Shown here: positions 7,980 to 16,835 of the stretch, piece after piece | Numbering within the stretch: the first letter of the stretch is position 1 | Layout: the number at the start of each line of letters is the position of its first letter | Assembly (NCBI RefSeq): GCF_965227725.1 | Contig: NZ_CBDDGH010000001.1 | Location: forward strand, 992,001 to 1,056,000 | Origin: Shimia sp965227725 | GTDB lineage: Bacteria > Pseudomonadota > Alphaproteobacteria > Rhodobacterales > Rhodobacteraceae | Reading direction: 5' to 3' | Length of the DNA stretch: 64,000 nt | Notes under the pieces: model-generated | What the model was told of the DNA's origin: nothing | Seen by the model: the letters and a program-made list of their open reading frames with translations, nothing else | Databases searched by the model: none | Translations under genes and position numbers: made by a program

Positions 7980-9185
7980 ATGAAAAGCATAAAACTGACA
8001 TTGGGCGCGGCCCTTTTGTCCGGCGTGGCAAGCACAGCCATGGCGGCGGACAAAGAAGTTCATTTCATCATGTGCGGCGGCGAAGTCCGTGCCGCAGACC
8101 AAGCGGTGGTCGATCAATTTGAGGCCGACTACGAAGGCGTAAAGGTGAACCTGGAAGCGGTGCCATGGGGCACATGCCAGGACAAATCCCTGACTCTCGC
8201 CGCAGCCGGTGATCCGCCCTCCATCGCTTATATGGGCAGCCGTACCCTGCGCCAGCTGGCCAAGAATGATCTGATCGTTCCGGCAGAAATCGACCCGAGC
8301 ACACCTTATCAGCCCGGTGTTCTGAACACTGTCACCGTGGAAGGCACCGCCTGGGGCTATCCGCATGCGTTCTCCACAAAGGCGCTCTACCTGAACTGTG
8401 ACATCATCGAAGCCTCCGGTCAGGCCTGTGAAGCGCCTGCCACCTGGGACGCGATGTATGATCTGGCAAAAGGCGTGGTGGACAACACCGATGCGGCGGG
8501 CGTGGGCCTTGCAGGCAAAGACTTTGACAACACCATGCACCAGTTCCTGAACTACCTCTATTCCAACGGTGGTGCGGTGATCGACAGCGCGTCGGGCGAA
8601 AACATGCTCGACAGCAAAGAGACCCGCGAGACGCTGGAATTCTACGGCAAGCTCGTGGATGTGGCGCAGGACGGCCCAACCGCATGGGAACGTGACCAGC
8701 TGCGTGACCTGTTCAACGACGGTCAGATCGCGATGTATGTTTCCGGCCCATGGGGTCACAACCAGCACAACGAAGACATCAACCAGAAGGTTGTGCCTGT
8801 GCCTGCTGGCCCATCCGGCACCTCCGGTTCGATCCTGATCACCGACTCCATCGTGGTGTTCAAAGGCTCTGGCCACGAAGATCTGGCGCAGGAGCTGGCC
8901 AAGCGCATCACCTCCGGTGACAGCCAGTATGATCTGGACAGCAGCTGGGGTCTGACCCCGATCCTGGACTATTCCAAGCTCGGCAAAGAAGATCTCTACT
9001 ACGCGGATGGCATCTGGCCGACCTTCACAGCCTCCATCGCCACCGGCGGTCCGGAGCCGCTTGTGGAAGATTTCAAATCGCTGCAGTCGGTGTTCACCAA
9101 CATGGTGCAGGGCATCATCCTGAAGGATGACACCGTGGACAACCTTGTCACCATCGCCGCTGAAGAGCTCGACGACGCGCTCTAA
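7980..9185 (+). CDS. Sugar ABC transporter substrate-binding protein
   Basis: Periplasmic receptor, 401 residues, of the MalE/UgpB-like family 1 fold. The signal peptide MKSIKLTLGAALLSGVASTA runs to a cleavage site after AMA (about residue 22). A strong AGGGAG ribosome-binding site precedes the ATG. The mature protein has the typical N-lobe start (DKEVHFIMCGGEVRAADQAV) and family-typical WGYPHAFSTKALYLN and SGPWGHN segments. It is the most strongly expressed member of such operons in general, and a stable hairpin follows at 9200-9227 before the ATPase gene. The ligand is inferred from context to be GlcNAc, GalNAc or an oligosaccharide of them. Confidence 0.92.
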   Translation: MKSIKLTLGAALLSGVASTAMAADKEVHFIMCGGEVRAADQAVVDQFEADYEGVKVNLEAVPWGTCQDKSLTLAAAGDPPSIAYMGSRTLRQLAKNDLIVPAEIDPSTPYQPGVLNTVTVEGTAWGYPHAFSTKALYLNCDIIEASGQACEAPATWDAMYDLAKGVVDNTDAAGVGLAGKDFDNTMHQFLNYLYSNGGAVIDSASGENMLDSKETRETLEFYGKLVDVAQDGPTAWERDQLRDLFNDGQIAMYVSGPWGHNQHNEDINQKVVPVPAGPSGTSGSILITDSIVVFKGSGHEDLAQELAKRITSGDSQYDLDSSWGLTPILDYSKLGKEDLYYADGIWPTFTASIATGGPEPLVEDFKSLQSVFTNMVQGIILKDDTVDNLVTIAAEELDDAL

Positions 9186-9199
9186 GCGGTCTCCCTGCT

Positions 9200-9227
9200 C
9201 CGGGCGTGCCTTCAGCGGTGCGCCCGG
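9200..9227 (+). other. Intercistronic hairpin after the binding-protein gene
   Basis: CCGGGCG (9200-9206) pairs with CGCCCGG (9221-9227), with partial extra pairing of TGCC to GGTG inside. No T-run follows, so it is more likely an mRNA-stabilising or partial-termination structure that raises binding-protein expression over the ATPase. The same arrangement follows aglE at 21523-21548. Confidence 0.6.
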
Positions 9228-9278
9228 GGTGAAATTCCTCCTCTCTATCAATCCCTTCTCAGACAGACGGACAGTGCC

Positions 9279-10376
9279 ATGGCGACGCTCAACCTCAATG
9301 CAATCAACAAGTCTTTTGGCACCGCCAAAGTGTTGCATGACATCAGCCTCGCGATTGAGGACAAGGAGTTTGTGGTCTTTGTCGGCCCATCCGGCTGCGG
9401 CAAATCCACCTTGCTGCGCATCATTGCCGGGCTGGAAGAAGCCACGTCAGGCTCCATCGTGATTGGCGGCAACGACGTCAGCCACGCCGCACCAGTGGAT
9501 CGTGGCATCTCGATGGTGTTTCAATCCTACGCGCTTTATCCGCATCTGAGTGTTTATGAAAACATCGCCTTCCCCCTGCGTGTGCAGAAGATGGCGAAGG
9601 CCGAATTGGACGCACGTGTGCAGCGTGCCGCCAAAGTTTTGCAACTCACGGAAAAACTGCAGCTCAAGCCGGGACAGCTTTCCGGTGGTCAGCGCCAGCG
9701 CGTGGCCATTGGCCGCTCGATTGTGCGCGAACCCAAAGTGTTCCTGTTTGATGAGCCCCTCTCCAACCTTGACGCCGCACTTCGTGGGGATATGCGCGTC
9801 GAGCTGAGCCAGCTGCACCGCGAATTGGACGCCACCATGGTCTATGTGACCCATGATCAGGTCGAAGCGATGACCATGGCGGACCGGATTGTGGTGCTGA
9901 ACGGCGGACAGGTGGAGCAATTCGGCTCACCGATGGAACTCTACCACCACCCCGCCACCAAATTTGTGGCAAGCTTCATTGGGCAGCCAAACATGAACTT
10001 TGTACCGGCCAAGGTGCTCGACACCGCAGGCGCGCTGACTGTGGAGCTTGAAGGCGGCCACAAGATGTCGCTGCCGGTGGAGACCGAGGGCGTCAGCGTT
10101 GGTGACACTGTGGAGGTTGGCATTCGCCCCGAACATGTGGCTTTGGGCCAGAATGGTCTCGATATTTCGGTGAATGTGCTGGAACGTCTGGGCGGTGTGG
10201 CGATCACCTATGGCACCATTGGCAACGGCACACGGTTCTGCGCCTCGCTGCCCGGAGATGCGCCGGTGCGCGAGGGTGAAATCCTGAACCTCACGGTCGC
10301 GCCAGAGGACTGCCATGTGTTCCAAAGCAACGGTCAGGTGCTGCGCCGCAAATCTGCGCCTGCGCTGGTGGCCTGA
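9279..10376 (+). CDS. ABC sugar importer ATP-binding subunit (UgpC/MsmK type)
   Basis: The 365-residue ATPase powers the importer. Walker A is GPSGCGKST (about 37-45), Q-loop VFQSYALYP, signature LSGGQRQR (about 134-141), Walker B VFLFDEPLSNLDA (about 152-164) and switch histidine in THDQVEAM. A C-terminal TOBE/MalK-like regulatory domain spans about 240-360. The gene follows the binding-protein gene after a 93-base gap that contains the hairpin. ATPases of this type are often shared between related importers; a paralogue, aglK, lies at 25712-26833. Confidence 0.95.
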   Translation: MATLNLNAINKSFGTAKVLHDISLAIEDKEFVVFVGPSGCGKSTLLRIIAGLEEATSGSIVIGGNDVSHAAPVDRGISMVFQSYALYPHLSVYENIAFPLRVQKMAKAELDARVQRAAKVLQLTEKLQLKPGQLSGGQRQRVAIGRSIVREPKVFLFDEPLSNLDAALRGDMRVELSQLHRELDATMVYVTHDQVEAMTMADRIVVLNGGQVEQFGSPMELYHHPATKFVASFIGQPNMNFVPAKVLDTAGALTVELEGGHKMSLPVETEGVSVGDTVEVGIRPEHVALGQNGLDISVNVLERLGGVAITYGTIGNGTRFCASLPGDAPVREGEILNLTVAPEDCHVFQSNGQVLRRKSAPALVA

Positions 10377-10385
10377 GGATAAGCC

Positions 10386-11522
10386 ATGCGTGTTGTGACA
10401 GCAGGGATCGGGCTTCGGGCGGGGCATGTGCTCTCCATCCTGAAAGAAGCCATGCCCGAGGTCGAATTTGTCGGCTTCTATGATCCCCAGCCCACCCATC
10501 TGGAGATGATCGGCACCGATGTGCCGCGGTTTGACGACGTGGAAACCATGCTCACTGAGGCATCGCCAGACCTCTTCTTTGTCGGCTCACCCAACAGCTT
10601 CCATCTGGAGCATATCAAGGCGGGGCTGGCCGCCGGGGTGCGGATTTTCACCGAAAAGCCCGTGGTCACCACCAAAGAGGAGACCATGGAGCTGGCCGCG
10701 CTTCTCGCTGAACATGGCACAGACAGTGTGATGGTCGGGCTGGTGCTGCGCTATTCGCAACATATGGTGGATCTGCGCCGTGTGCTGAATCAGATCGGGC
10801 CGATCACCTCAATTGAGGCGAGCGAACATATTGCGCCGTATCACGGAGCGTTTTTCATGCGGGACTGGCGGCGGATGGTGCGCTGGTCTGGCGGCTTCAT
10901 GCTGGAAAAATGCTGCCACGATCTGGACATTTACAACATGGTGACGGCCTCTCGCCCGAACCGGGTGGCGAGCTTTGGGGGCCGGCGCTCCTTTGTGCCG
11001 GAGTTCGCCCCCACGTCTAACGCTGAAAACGAGATCATGCACCGCAAGAAAAGCGTGTGGCAAAGCGTGGATGATCCGTTTCACAGCGACGGGGATATCA
11101 TCGACCACCAGACCGCGATCCTGCACTATGAAAGCGGCGCGTCGATGAGTTTTCACACCAATATCAACGTGCCCGATGAGCACCGCCGCTTCTGTGTGAT
11201 GGGCGCGCTTGGCATGATTGAGGGCGATTTTATGCGCGGCTTTGTGCGGGCCACGGCGCGGGATGGCACAGTGATTGCCGATCACGATTACACCCAGATG
11301 GAAGCCGCGCGTGCCTCTGCGCATTACGGCGCGGATCACATGATGGTGGATGAAATCGTGGCCTTTTTGAAAGGCGAGAGCGACAGCCTGCCGGTGGGCG
11401 TGGTGGACGCGCTTGAGGCCGGGCTGGTGGCCATGGCGCTGGATGAGGCGCGCATCAACGGCAGCATGATTGATATGGCCCCGACATGGGCCGAGTTTGA
11501 CACATTTGGATTGCGGACATGA
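10386..11522 (+). CDS. Gfo/Idh/MocA-family NAD(P)-dependent oxidoreductase
   Basis: The 378-residue protein has an N-terminal Rossmann fold. Its nucleotide loop, GIGLRAGHV, departs from the usual GxGxxG. The family Lys comes in EKPVVTTKEE (about 96-105), and a C-terminal substrate domain contains EKCCHDLDIYN (about 173-183), the place of the usual GxHxxD/H motif. There is no signal peptide. GAGGATAA precedes the ATG nine bases after the ATPase stop, and the next gene overlaps it by four bases. The substrate cannot be read from the sequence; in context it should be an amino sugar or its oligosaccharide. Members of this superfamily include sugar dehydrogenases and NAD-dependent glycosidases (GH109), so either role is possible. 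Confidence 0.85.
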   Translation: MRVVTAGIGLRAGHVLSILKEAMPEVEFVGFYDPQPTHLEMIGTDVPRFDDVETMLTEASPDLFFVGSPNSFHLEHIKAGLAAGVRIFTEKPVVTTKEETMELAALLAEHGTDSVMVGLVLRYSQHMVDLRRVLNQIGPITSIEASEHIAPYHGAFFMRDWRRMVRWSGGFMLEKCCHDLDIYNMVTASRPNRVASFGGRRSFVPEFAPTSNAENEIMHRKKSVWQSVDDPFHSDGDIIDHQTAILHYESGASMSFHTNINVPDEHRRFCVMGALGMIEGDFMRGFVRATARDGTVIADHDYTQMEAARASAHYGADHMMVDEIVAFLKGESDSLPVGVVDALEAGLVAMALDEARINGSMIDMAPTWAEFDTFGLRT

Positions 11523-12517
11523 CCATGAAAGCGGATGTTCCCGGCGCCTGGATGGCGCAGGAAAGCGCCCAAGCCCTCAGCGTATTTGCACGCGCGGCCA
11601 CCCAAGAGGTGACCTTGCCCGACATGGGCGATGTGCGGGCGTTTTACACGATTGCACGCGGCTCCTCGGATGCGGCGGCCAATATTCTCTCCTATGAGTT
11701 CATGCGGGTGCTTGGCGTGCCGGTGACCTCGCTGCCGCCTTCGGTCTTCTCGATTGGCGCGGGCGTGCAGCTGGAGGACACCGCCGCATTGGTGGTGAGC
11801 CAATCCGGCGCAAGCGAAGACCTTGTGCGCAGCGCCAAAGGCGCGCGGGCGCGGGGGGCCAAAGTGCTGGCGCTGACCAATCAGCCCGACAGCCCGGTGG
11901 AACAGGTTTCCGAGGTCACCGTGCCGATTGGTGCCGGGCCGGAAAACGCGGTGCCTGCAACCAAAACCGTGGTAGGCTCGATCGCCGCAGGGATAGCGCT
12001 TTTGGCTGGAATAGAGCCTAAATATGACGCAGCAAGCGCCGCAACAAAGCTGCAGACTGCGCCCACGGCATTGCCAAACGCAAACAGCATTCGCGCGGCT
12101 TTTCTACGCGCGCGCAACGTCTATGTGATTGGCCGCGACACCGGCTTTGGGGCTGCTCATGAGGTGGCGCTCAAGCTCAAGGAATGCTGCGCGCTGCATG
12201 CAGAGGCCTATTCCGCCTCAGAGGTGCTGCATGGCCCGCTGCAACTGGCGACCAACCCTTTGATGGTGCTGATCCTTGATACCGGACAGGCCGACATTCA
12301 GGACAGTCTGGATCAGGCAGAGGCGCGCTTTGGCGCGGTCGGCTGTGATGTGCATCGGCTACGGGTTTCCGAGCTGATCGACGCTCCGCTGACACCCGCC
12401 GCCGCAGCCGCCTATCTGCTGGCGCTGATCTATCCCGTGATCCTTGAAACCGCGCTGGCTTTGGGGTTGAACCCCGATGCGCCGGAAACGCTTTCGAAAG
12501 TGACCCAAACCACATGA
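11519..12517 (+). CDS. SIS-domain amino-sugar-phosphate deaminase (NagB-II-like)
   Basis: The 332-residue protein has two SIS domains related to the isomerase half of GlmS, without a glutaminase domain. That is the pattern of NagB-II, which deaminates GlcN-6-P to fructose-6-P and ammonia. Visible sugar-phosphate motifs are ARGSSDAAANI (about 44-54) and VSQSGASEDL (about 94-103), then ENAVPATKTV and the second-domain EVALKLKECCALHAEAYSAS before EVLHGP, where GlmS-type catalytic Glu and His sit. The start overlaps the previous gene by ATGA. No classical NagB is in the window, so this protein is the best candidate for the GlcN-6-P branch. A pure isomerase role is the main alternative. Confidence 0.87.
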   Translation: MTMKADVPGAWMAQESAQALSVFARAATQEVTLPDMGDVRAFYTIARGSSDAAANILSYEFMRVLGVPVTSLPPSVFSIGAGVQLEDTAALVVSQSGASEDLVRSAKGARARGAKVLALTNQPDSPVEQVSEVTVPIGAGPENAVPATKTVVGSIAAGIALLAGIEPKYDAASAATKLQTAPTALPNANSIRAAFLRARNVYVIGRDTGFGAAHEVALKLKECCALHAEAYSASEVLHGPLQLATNPLMVLILDTGQADIQDSLDQAEARFGAVGCDVHRLRVSELIDAPLTPAAAAAYLLALIYPVILETALALGLNPDAPETLSKVTQTT

Positions 12518-13575
12518 CCGACTCTCTGAACACCTGGGCCACCTGGCGCGAAATTCACCAACAACCCGCTGTCTGGCGCGCCTGGGGGGCCGCGCTGGAT
12601 GTCGCTGGCCTGCGCGCATGGATTGCGGAGCAGGCAGCCGATGAAATCTGGTTCTGTGGTGCAGGCACCAGCGCCTATATCGGCGATATCATCGCCGCCG
12701 CCGTGCCGGGCACGCGCTCTGTGCCCTCCACCGATCTGGTGGCCAATCCGCGCGCCTTTCTGACTGGCAACCGCCCGTTGGTGGTGAGCTTTGGCCGCTC
12801 CGGCAATTCCACGGAAAGCCTTGGCACATTGGACGCGCTCGACGCTTTGGCGCCGGATGCGCCGCGTTTGCACATCACCTGCAACCCCGACGGCGCGCTG
12901 GCGACCCGCGCAGCGCCCGGCCCATTGAAGGTGATCAACCTGCCCGAAGTGACCCATGACGCGGGCTTTGCCATGACCAGCAGTTTTTCCACCATGCTGC
13001 TGACCGCACTTGCGCTGTTTGATGCGCCCTGTGATGTGCCTGCGCGCTTTGATGCGCTGGCCGATCAACTCGACGCGCTGTTGCCACAGTTTGGCACACC
13101 GCGCCCGGAGCGTGCGGTCTATGTGGGCTCCGGCCCCCTCACCTACGCCGCACGCGAAGCGGCCCTGAAAGTGATGGAGCTGACCGCCGGGCAGACGCCT
13201 GCGCTGTGGGACAGCAGCCTTGGCTTCCGCCACGGGCCAAAGTCCTTTGTGCGCGGGGAGACCGCGATCACCGTCTTCTCCAGCCCGCAATCGCCAACCC
13301 GCGCCTATGACACCGATCTCGTGGCCGAGCTGCGCGCGCAGTTCCCTGAAGCGCGGGTGACAGAGATTGGCCCCGACGGCGATATCGACATCCCCATGCC
13401 CTTTGGCACCGCCTGGGCCGCACCGCTGTGCATCGCCGCCGCCCAGATTGACGGGGTGAAATGGGCGGCAGACCTGAGCCTCAATGTGGATGATCCCTTC
13501 ACGGGCCAAGGCACGCTCAGCCGGGTGGTGGCCGGGGTGACCCTGCACGGGGTTGGCGACGGAGCAGACGCATGA
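12514..13575 (+). CDS. agaS: AgaS-like SIS-domain protein (galactosamine-6-phosphate deaminase/isomerase)
   Basis: The 353-residue product resembles AgaS, assigned to conversion of GalN-6-P to tagatose-6-P plus ammonia. Family marks: FCGAGTSAYIGD (about 48-59), VVSFGRSGNSTESLGTLDAL (about 90-109), and SGPLTYAAREAALKVMEL followed by DSSLGFRHGPKSFV (about 203-248). It overlaps the NagB-II-like gene by four bases (ATGA) and the ROK kinase gene by four bases, so all three are translationally coupled. Presence of both a GlmS-like and an AgaS-like deaminase suggests the operon handles GlcNAc and GalNAc. This is inference from family knowledge; specificity within SIS proteins can shift. Confidence 0.85.
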   Translation: MTDSLNTWATWREIHQQPAVWRAWGAALDVAGLRAWIAEQAADEIWFCGAGTSAYIGDIIAAAVPGTRSVPSTDLVANPRAFLTGNRPLVVSFGRSGNSTESLGTLDALDALAPDAPRLHITCNPDGALATRAAPGPLKVINLPEVTHDAGFAMTSSFSTMLLTALALFDAPCDVPARFDALADQLDALLPQFGTPRPERAVYVGSGPLTYAAREAALKVMELTAGQTPALWDSSLGFRHGPKSFVRGETAITVFSSPQSPTRAYDTDLVAELRAQFPEARVTEIGPDGDIDIPMPFGTAWAAPLCIAAAQIDGVKWAADLSLNVDDPFTGQGTLSRVVAGVTLHGVGDGADA

Positions 13576-14477
13576 CCGTTGCCGGCATCGATCTGGGTGG
13601 CACCAAATGTGAGGTACGCCTGTTTGATGAAGACTGGAGCGAGGTTGCGCGCCATCGTGCCCCCACGCCCAAGTCTTACAAAGATCTGGTGGCCACCGTG
13701 GTGGATCAGGCCCGCTGGGCCGAAGCTGAGGCAGGCATGGCCGTGCCTGTCGGCGTCGGGGCGGCAGGGTTGATCAACCCCAAGACCGGCCTCGCGCTGA
13801 CCGCCAACCTGCCCGCCACGGACCATCCGTTTCCCACCCATCTGAACACCGCCCTGGGACGCCCGATCACCTATGTGAATGATTGCCGCGCGCTGGGGCT
13901 TTCCGAAGCGATTTTTGGCGCGGGTCGGGGCCATGACACGGTGATGTCGTTGATCATCGGCACCGGCATTGGCGGCGGGATTGTGGTGAAACAGTCTCTA
14001 TTGCAGGGGCCAACCCTCACCGGAGGCGAGTTTGGCCATATCGCCGCGCCCGCGCATATCGTGAGCCGGTATCGGCTGCCGATCCATCGCTGTGGCTGTG
14101 GCCGTCAGGGCTGTATTGAAACCTATGTCGCGGGCCCCGGCCTGAGCCTGCTGGCGGAGCATCTGACCGGACAGAACCTCTCCCCACCCGAGATCGCTGC
14201 GCGGCGCATGGGCGATATGGCGCGGGTCTGGAAAGTCTGGACCAGCCTTGCCGCCGAGATGATCCACGGGCTGACCCTGACGGTCGATCCGGACGTGATT
14301 GTGCTGGGCGGTGGCTTGAGCCGGATCGACGGCGTAATCGAAGACATCACAGCCGCCGCGCAAGACGCGCAGATCGGCGATTTCCTCGCCGCAAAACTGG
14401 TACTGGCGCAAGGCGGAGACGCCAGCGGCGCGCGCGGCGCGGCCTATGCCGCCTGGCAGGAGACACAAAATGACTGA
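13572..14477 (+). CDS. ROK-family sugar kinase, likely N-acetylhexosamine kinase
   Basis: The 301-residue protein has the ATP-phosphate loop GIDLGGTKCEV (about 5-15) and the catalytic Asp in YVNDCRALGLSEAIFG (about 100). It also has the second ATP motif IGTGIGGGIV, GGEFGHI, and the zinc-binding ROK signature HRCGCGRQGCIETYVAG (about 174-190) with all Cys present. It lacks an N-terminal DNA-binding domain, so it is an enzyme and not a NagC-type repressor. In the pathway it would phosphorylate imported GlcNAc or GalNAc at O6, giving the substrate of NagA. It overlaps agaS by four bases and the GatZ-like gene by eight. Confidence 0.9.
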   Translation: MTVAGIDLGGTKCEVRLFDEDWSEVARHRAPTPKSYKDLVATVVDQARWAEAEAGMAVPVGVGAAGLINPKTGLALTANLPATDHPFPTHLNTALGRPITYVNDCRALGLSEAIFGAGRGHDTVMSLIIGTGIGGGIVVKQSLLQGPTLTGGEFGHIAAPAHIVSRYRLPIHRCGCGRQGCIETYVAGPGLSLLAEHLTGQNLSPPEIAARRMGDMARVWKVWTSLAAEMIHGLTLTVDPDVIVLGGGLSRIDGVIEDITAAAQDAQIGDFLAAKLVLAQGGDASGARGAAYAAWQETQND

Positions 14478-15699
14478 TGTGCTGCGCAAAATCATCGCCC
14501 AGAACCGCAGCGGCGCGCCGGTGGCCATCCCCTCGGTGTGCTCTGCCCATCCGGATGTGTTGCGCGCCTCGCTCGCGCTGGCGGAGCGCAAGGATCAGCA
14601 GGTGGTGATCGAGGCCACCTCCAATCAGGTCAACCAGGATGGCGGCTATACCGGGATCACGCCGGAGGGCTTCATCCGCTATGTGCACGACATCGCCGAC
14701 GGCGCAGGTGTGGACCGCGGGCGCATCATCTTTGGCGGCGACCATCTCGGCCCGCAGGCCTGGCGCGCCATGCCAGCCGAGGCGGCTATGGAAAAGGCGC
14801 GCGTGCTGGTGCGTGATTATGTGAAAGCTGGCTTTGGCAAGATCCATCTGGATTGCTCTGAAGGCTGCGCGGGCGAAGCGGCGCAGCTCAATGATGATCA
14901 AACCGCCAGCCGCTCTGCCGATCTGGCGCGGGTCTGCGCAGAGGCGGGCGAGGATCTGCTCTTTGTGGTTGGCACCGAAGTGCCCCCGCCGGGCGGCGCG
15001 CGCATGGATGAGGACGGAGACATTCCACCCACCAATGCCGCAGACGCCGCAAAGACGCTGGCGATGCATATGGAGACCTTCGGCGATCTGGCCCCCGAGA
15101 TTGGCGGATTGGTGGTGCAACCCGGTGTGGAATTCAGCCCGACCGAGGTGCATCACATGCCGCTGACGCGCGATCCGGGCTTTGTTTCGGCTCTGGCAGA
15201 CGCGCCAAATGTCTGCCTTGAGGCGCATTCGACGGATTATCAGCACCCGGAGGTGTTTCACCGGCTTGCAGAGCTGGGCTTTGCGTTCCAAAAGGTCGGC
15301 CCGGCGCTGACCTTCGCATACCGCGAAGCGCTTTACGCGCTGGACAGCCTGCGCGGCACCAAAGGCGCGCTGCAGGCGGCAATGGAAGACGTGATGATGG
15401 AAACGCCAAAACACTGGCAGGGGCACTATCATGGGGCCGAGGAGGCGCTTTATCAGCAGCGCCATTTCGGGCTGGCGGATCGTATCCGCTACTACTGGCC
15501 CCAACCCAAAGCGGTAGCCGCTGTAAAGGCGTTGTTTGACGATCTGCCCAAAGCTTTGCCCGATGCTGCGCTGCGCAGGGCCTTTGACGAAACCACGCTG
15601 GCCCGCGCTGAGATGCTCAGCGGCTCTCAGGCGCAACGGCTGGTGGATGCACAGATCGAGCTGGCGCTGGATCCCTATTTTCTTGAGGTGACATCATGA
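14470..15699 (+). CDS. GatZ/KbaZ-like protein (COG4573 type), candidate tagatose-6-phosphate 4-epimerase
   Basis: The 409-residue product is a TIM-barrel homologue of GatZ/KbaZ/AgaZ. In enteric bacteria these are named non-catalytic subunits of tagatose-1,6-bisphosphate aldolase. Family marks: VIEATSNQVNQDGGYTGITP (about 48-67), FGGDHLGPQAWR (about 88-99), KIHLDCSE (about 124-131), VGTEVPPPGG (about 167-176) and EAHSTDYQ. No GatY/KbaY aldolase and no tagatose-6-P kinase gene lies in the window. As I recall, GatZ homologues in Agrobacterium have been characterised as D-tagatose-6-phosphate 4-epimerases, which would fit: GalN-6-P to tagatose-6-P to fructose-6-P. The ATG at 14470 is preferred over an in-frame upstream start because the conserved N-terminus begins there. 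Confidence 0.85.
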   Translation: MTDVLRKIIAQNRSGAPVAIPSVCSAHPDVLRASLALAERKDQQVVIEATSNQVNQDGGYTGITPEGFIRYVHDIADGAGVDRGRIIFGGDHLGPQAWRAMPAEAAMEKARVLVRDYVKAGFGKIHLDCSEGCAGEAAQLNDDQTASRSADLARVCAEAGEDLLFVVGTEVPPPGGARMDEDGDIPPTNAADAAKTLAMHMETFGDLAPEIGGLVVQPGVEFSPTEVHHMPLTRDPGFVSALADAPNVCLEAHSTDYQHPEVFHRLAELGFAFQKVGPALTFAYREALYALDSLRGTKGALQAAMEDVMMETPKHWQGHYHGAEEALYQQRHFGLADRIRYYWPQPKAVAAVKALFDDLPKALPDAALRRAFDETTLARAEMLSGSQAQRLVDAQIELALDPYFLEVTS

Positions 15700-16835
15700 G
15701 CACGCAATGGCTGGCCCCCGATCACCTGTTTGACGGCAAAGATCTGCGCACAGGCATGGCCCTGCGTGTGGAAAACGGCGTTGTGACAGAGATCGCCAAG
15801 GCGCCGGCGGGGGCCACGCCACTGTGCGGCACGCTGACACCGGGCTATGTGGATTTGCAGGTCAACGGCGGCGGCGGCGTGTTGTTAAACGCCACGCCCA
15901 CGCGCGAGGCCATCGCCACCATCGCCGCCGCGCACCGGCGTTTCGGCACGGTTGCGATCCTGCCCACGGTGATCACCGACCGCCCCGAAGTGCTTGAAAA
16001 TGCCGCCAATGCCATAGTCGCCGCCAAAGATCTGCCCGGCGTTGCGGGGCTGCACATCGAAGGGCCGCATATTGCAGAGCCGCGCAAAGGCACCCATGAG
16101 GGCAGCTTTATCCGCCCCCTTGATGCGCGCACGATGAATGTGGTGCGGCATCTGCGCGAGATCGGCATTCCGGTGATGATAACGCTGGCGCCAGAGGCCG
16201 CAACGCTTGAGCAGATTTCCGAGCTGGCAGAGATCGGCGTTGTTGTGTCGCTGGGCCACACCGATGCCACGGCAGCGCAGGTTGAGGCGGCGATTGCGGC
16301 GGGCGCAAGCTGCGCCACGCATCTCTATAACGCCATGTCCCCGATGACGAGCCGGGAACCCGGCGTGGTGGGCGCGGTGATCAACTCATCGCTTTATGCC
16401 GGGATCATCTGTGACGGCTTCCATGTGGCTGACGGCATGGTGGGGCTCGCCCTGCGCGCGCGTCCGGTGCCGGACCGTATGATGCTGGTGTCGGATTCCA
16501 TGGCCACGGTTGGCGGGCCGGACCGGTTTGATCTTTATGGCCATGAGGTTGTGCTGCGCGACGGACGCCTGATCAACCGTCAGGGCGGCCTGGCCGGGGC
16601 GCATATCACCCAGGCCGAGGGCGTGCAGCGCCTGATTTCAAAGATCGGGCTGACACCGGAAGCCGCTCTGCGCATGGCGATCACCACCCCTGCGGCCTGC
16701 ATGGAGCTGGAGGCGCTCGCAAGCCCGCTCAACCGCCCTGTCGAAGACCTGATCCTGCTGGATGAAGACCACGCCGTGACCGGCACGCTTGCCACAATTC
16801 TCACCGCGCCAAAAGCCCCAGATGCGGCGGAATAG
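15696..16835 (+). CDS. nagA: N-acetylglucosamine-6-phosphate deacetylase
   Basis: Metal-dependent amidohydrolase that removes acetate from GlcNAc-6-P (some members also take GalNAc-6-P). The 379-residue protein has the family entry motif GYVDLQVNGGGGV (about 49-61), metal-ligand Glu in LHIEGPHI (about 119-126), histidines in SLGHTDATAAQ and SCATHLYNAMS (about 188-216), and the catalytic Asp in LVSDSMATVGG (about 265-275). It overlaps the GatZ-like gene by ATGA and the cutC-like gene by 14 bases, so it sits in the middle of one coupled unit. Confidence 0.95.
   Translation: MSTQWLAPDHLFDGKDLRTGMALRVENGVVTEIAKAPAGATPLCGTLTPGYVDLQVNGGGGVLLNATPTREAIATIAAAHRRFGTVAILPTVITDRPEVLENAANAIVAAKDLPGVAGLHIEGPHIAEPRKGTHEGSFIRPLDARTMNVVRHLREIGIPVMITLAPEAATLEQISELAEIGVVVSLGHTDATAAQVEAAIAAGASCATHLYNAMSPMTSREPGVVGAVINSSLYAGIICDGFHVADGMVGLALRARPVPDRMMLVSDSMATVGGPDRFDLYGHEVVLRDGRLINRQGGLAGAHITQAEGVQRLISKIGLTPEAALRMAITTPAACMELEALASPLNRPVEDLILLDEDHAVTGTLATILTAPKAPDAAE

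Noticed and set aside
7974..9338. A 454-codon minus-strand frame across the sugar-binding-protein gene
   Set aside because: It is the mirror of a confident gene with signal peptide and ribosome-binding site; its own translation is His/Arg-rich without any domain pattern.
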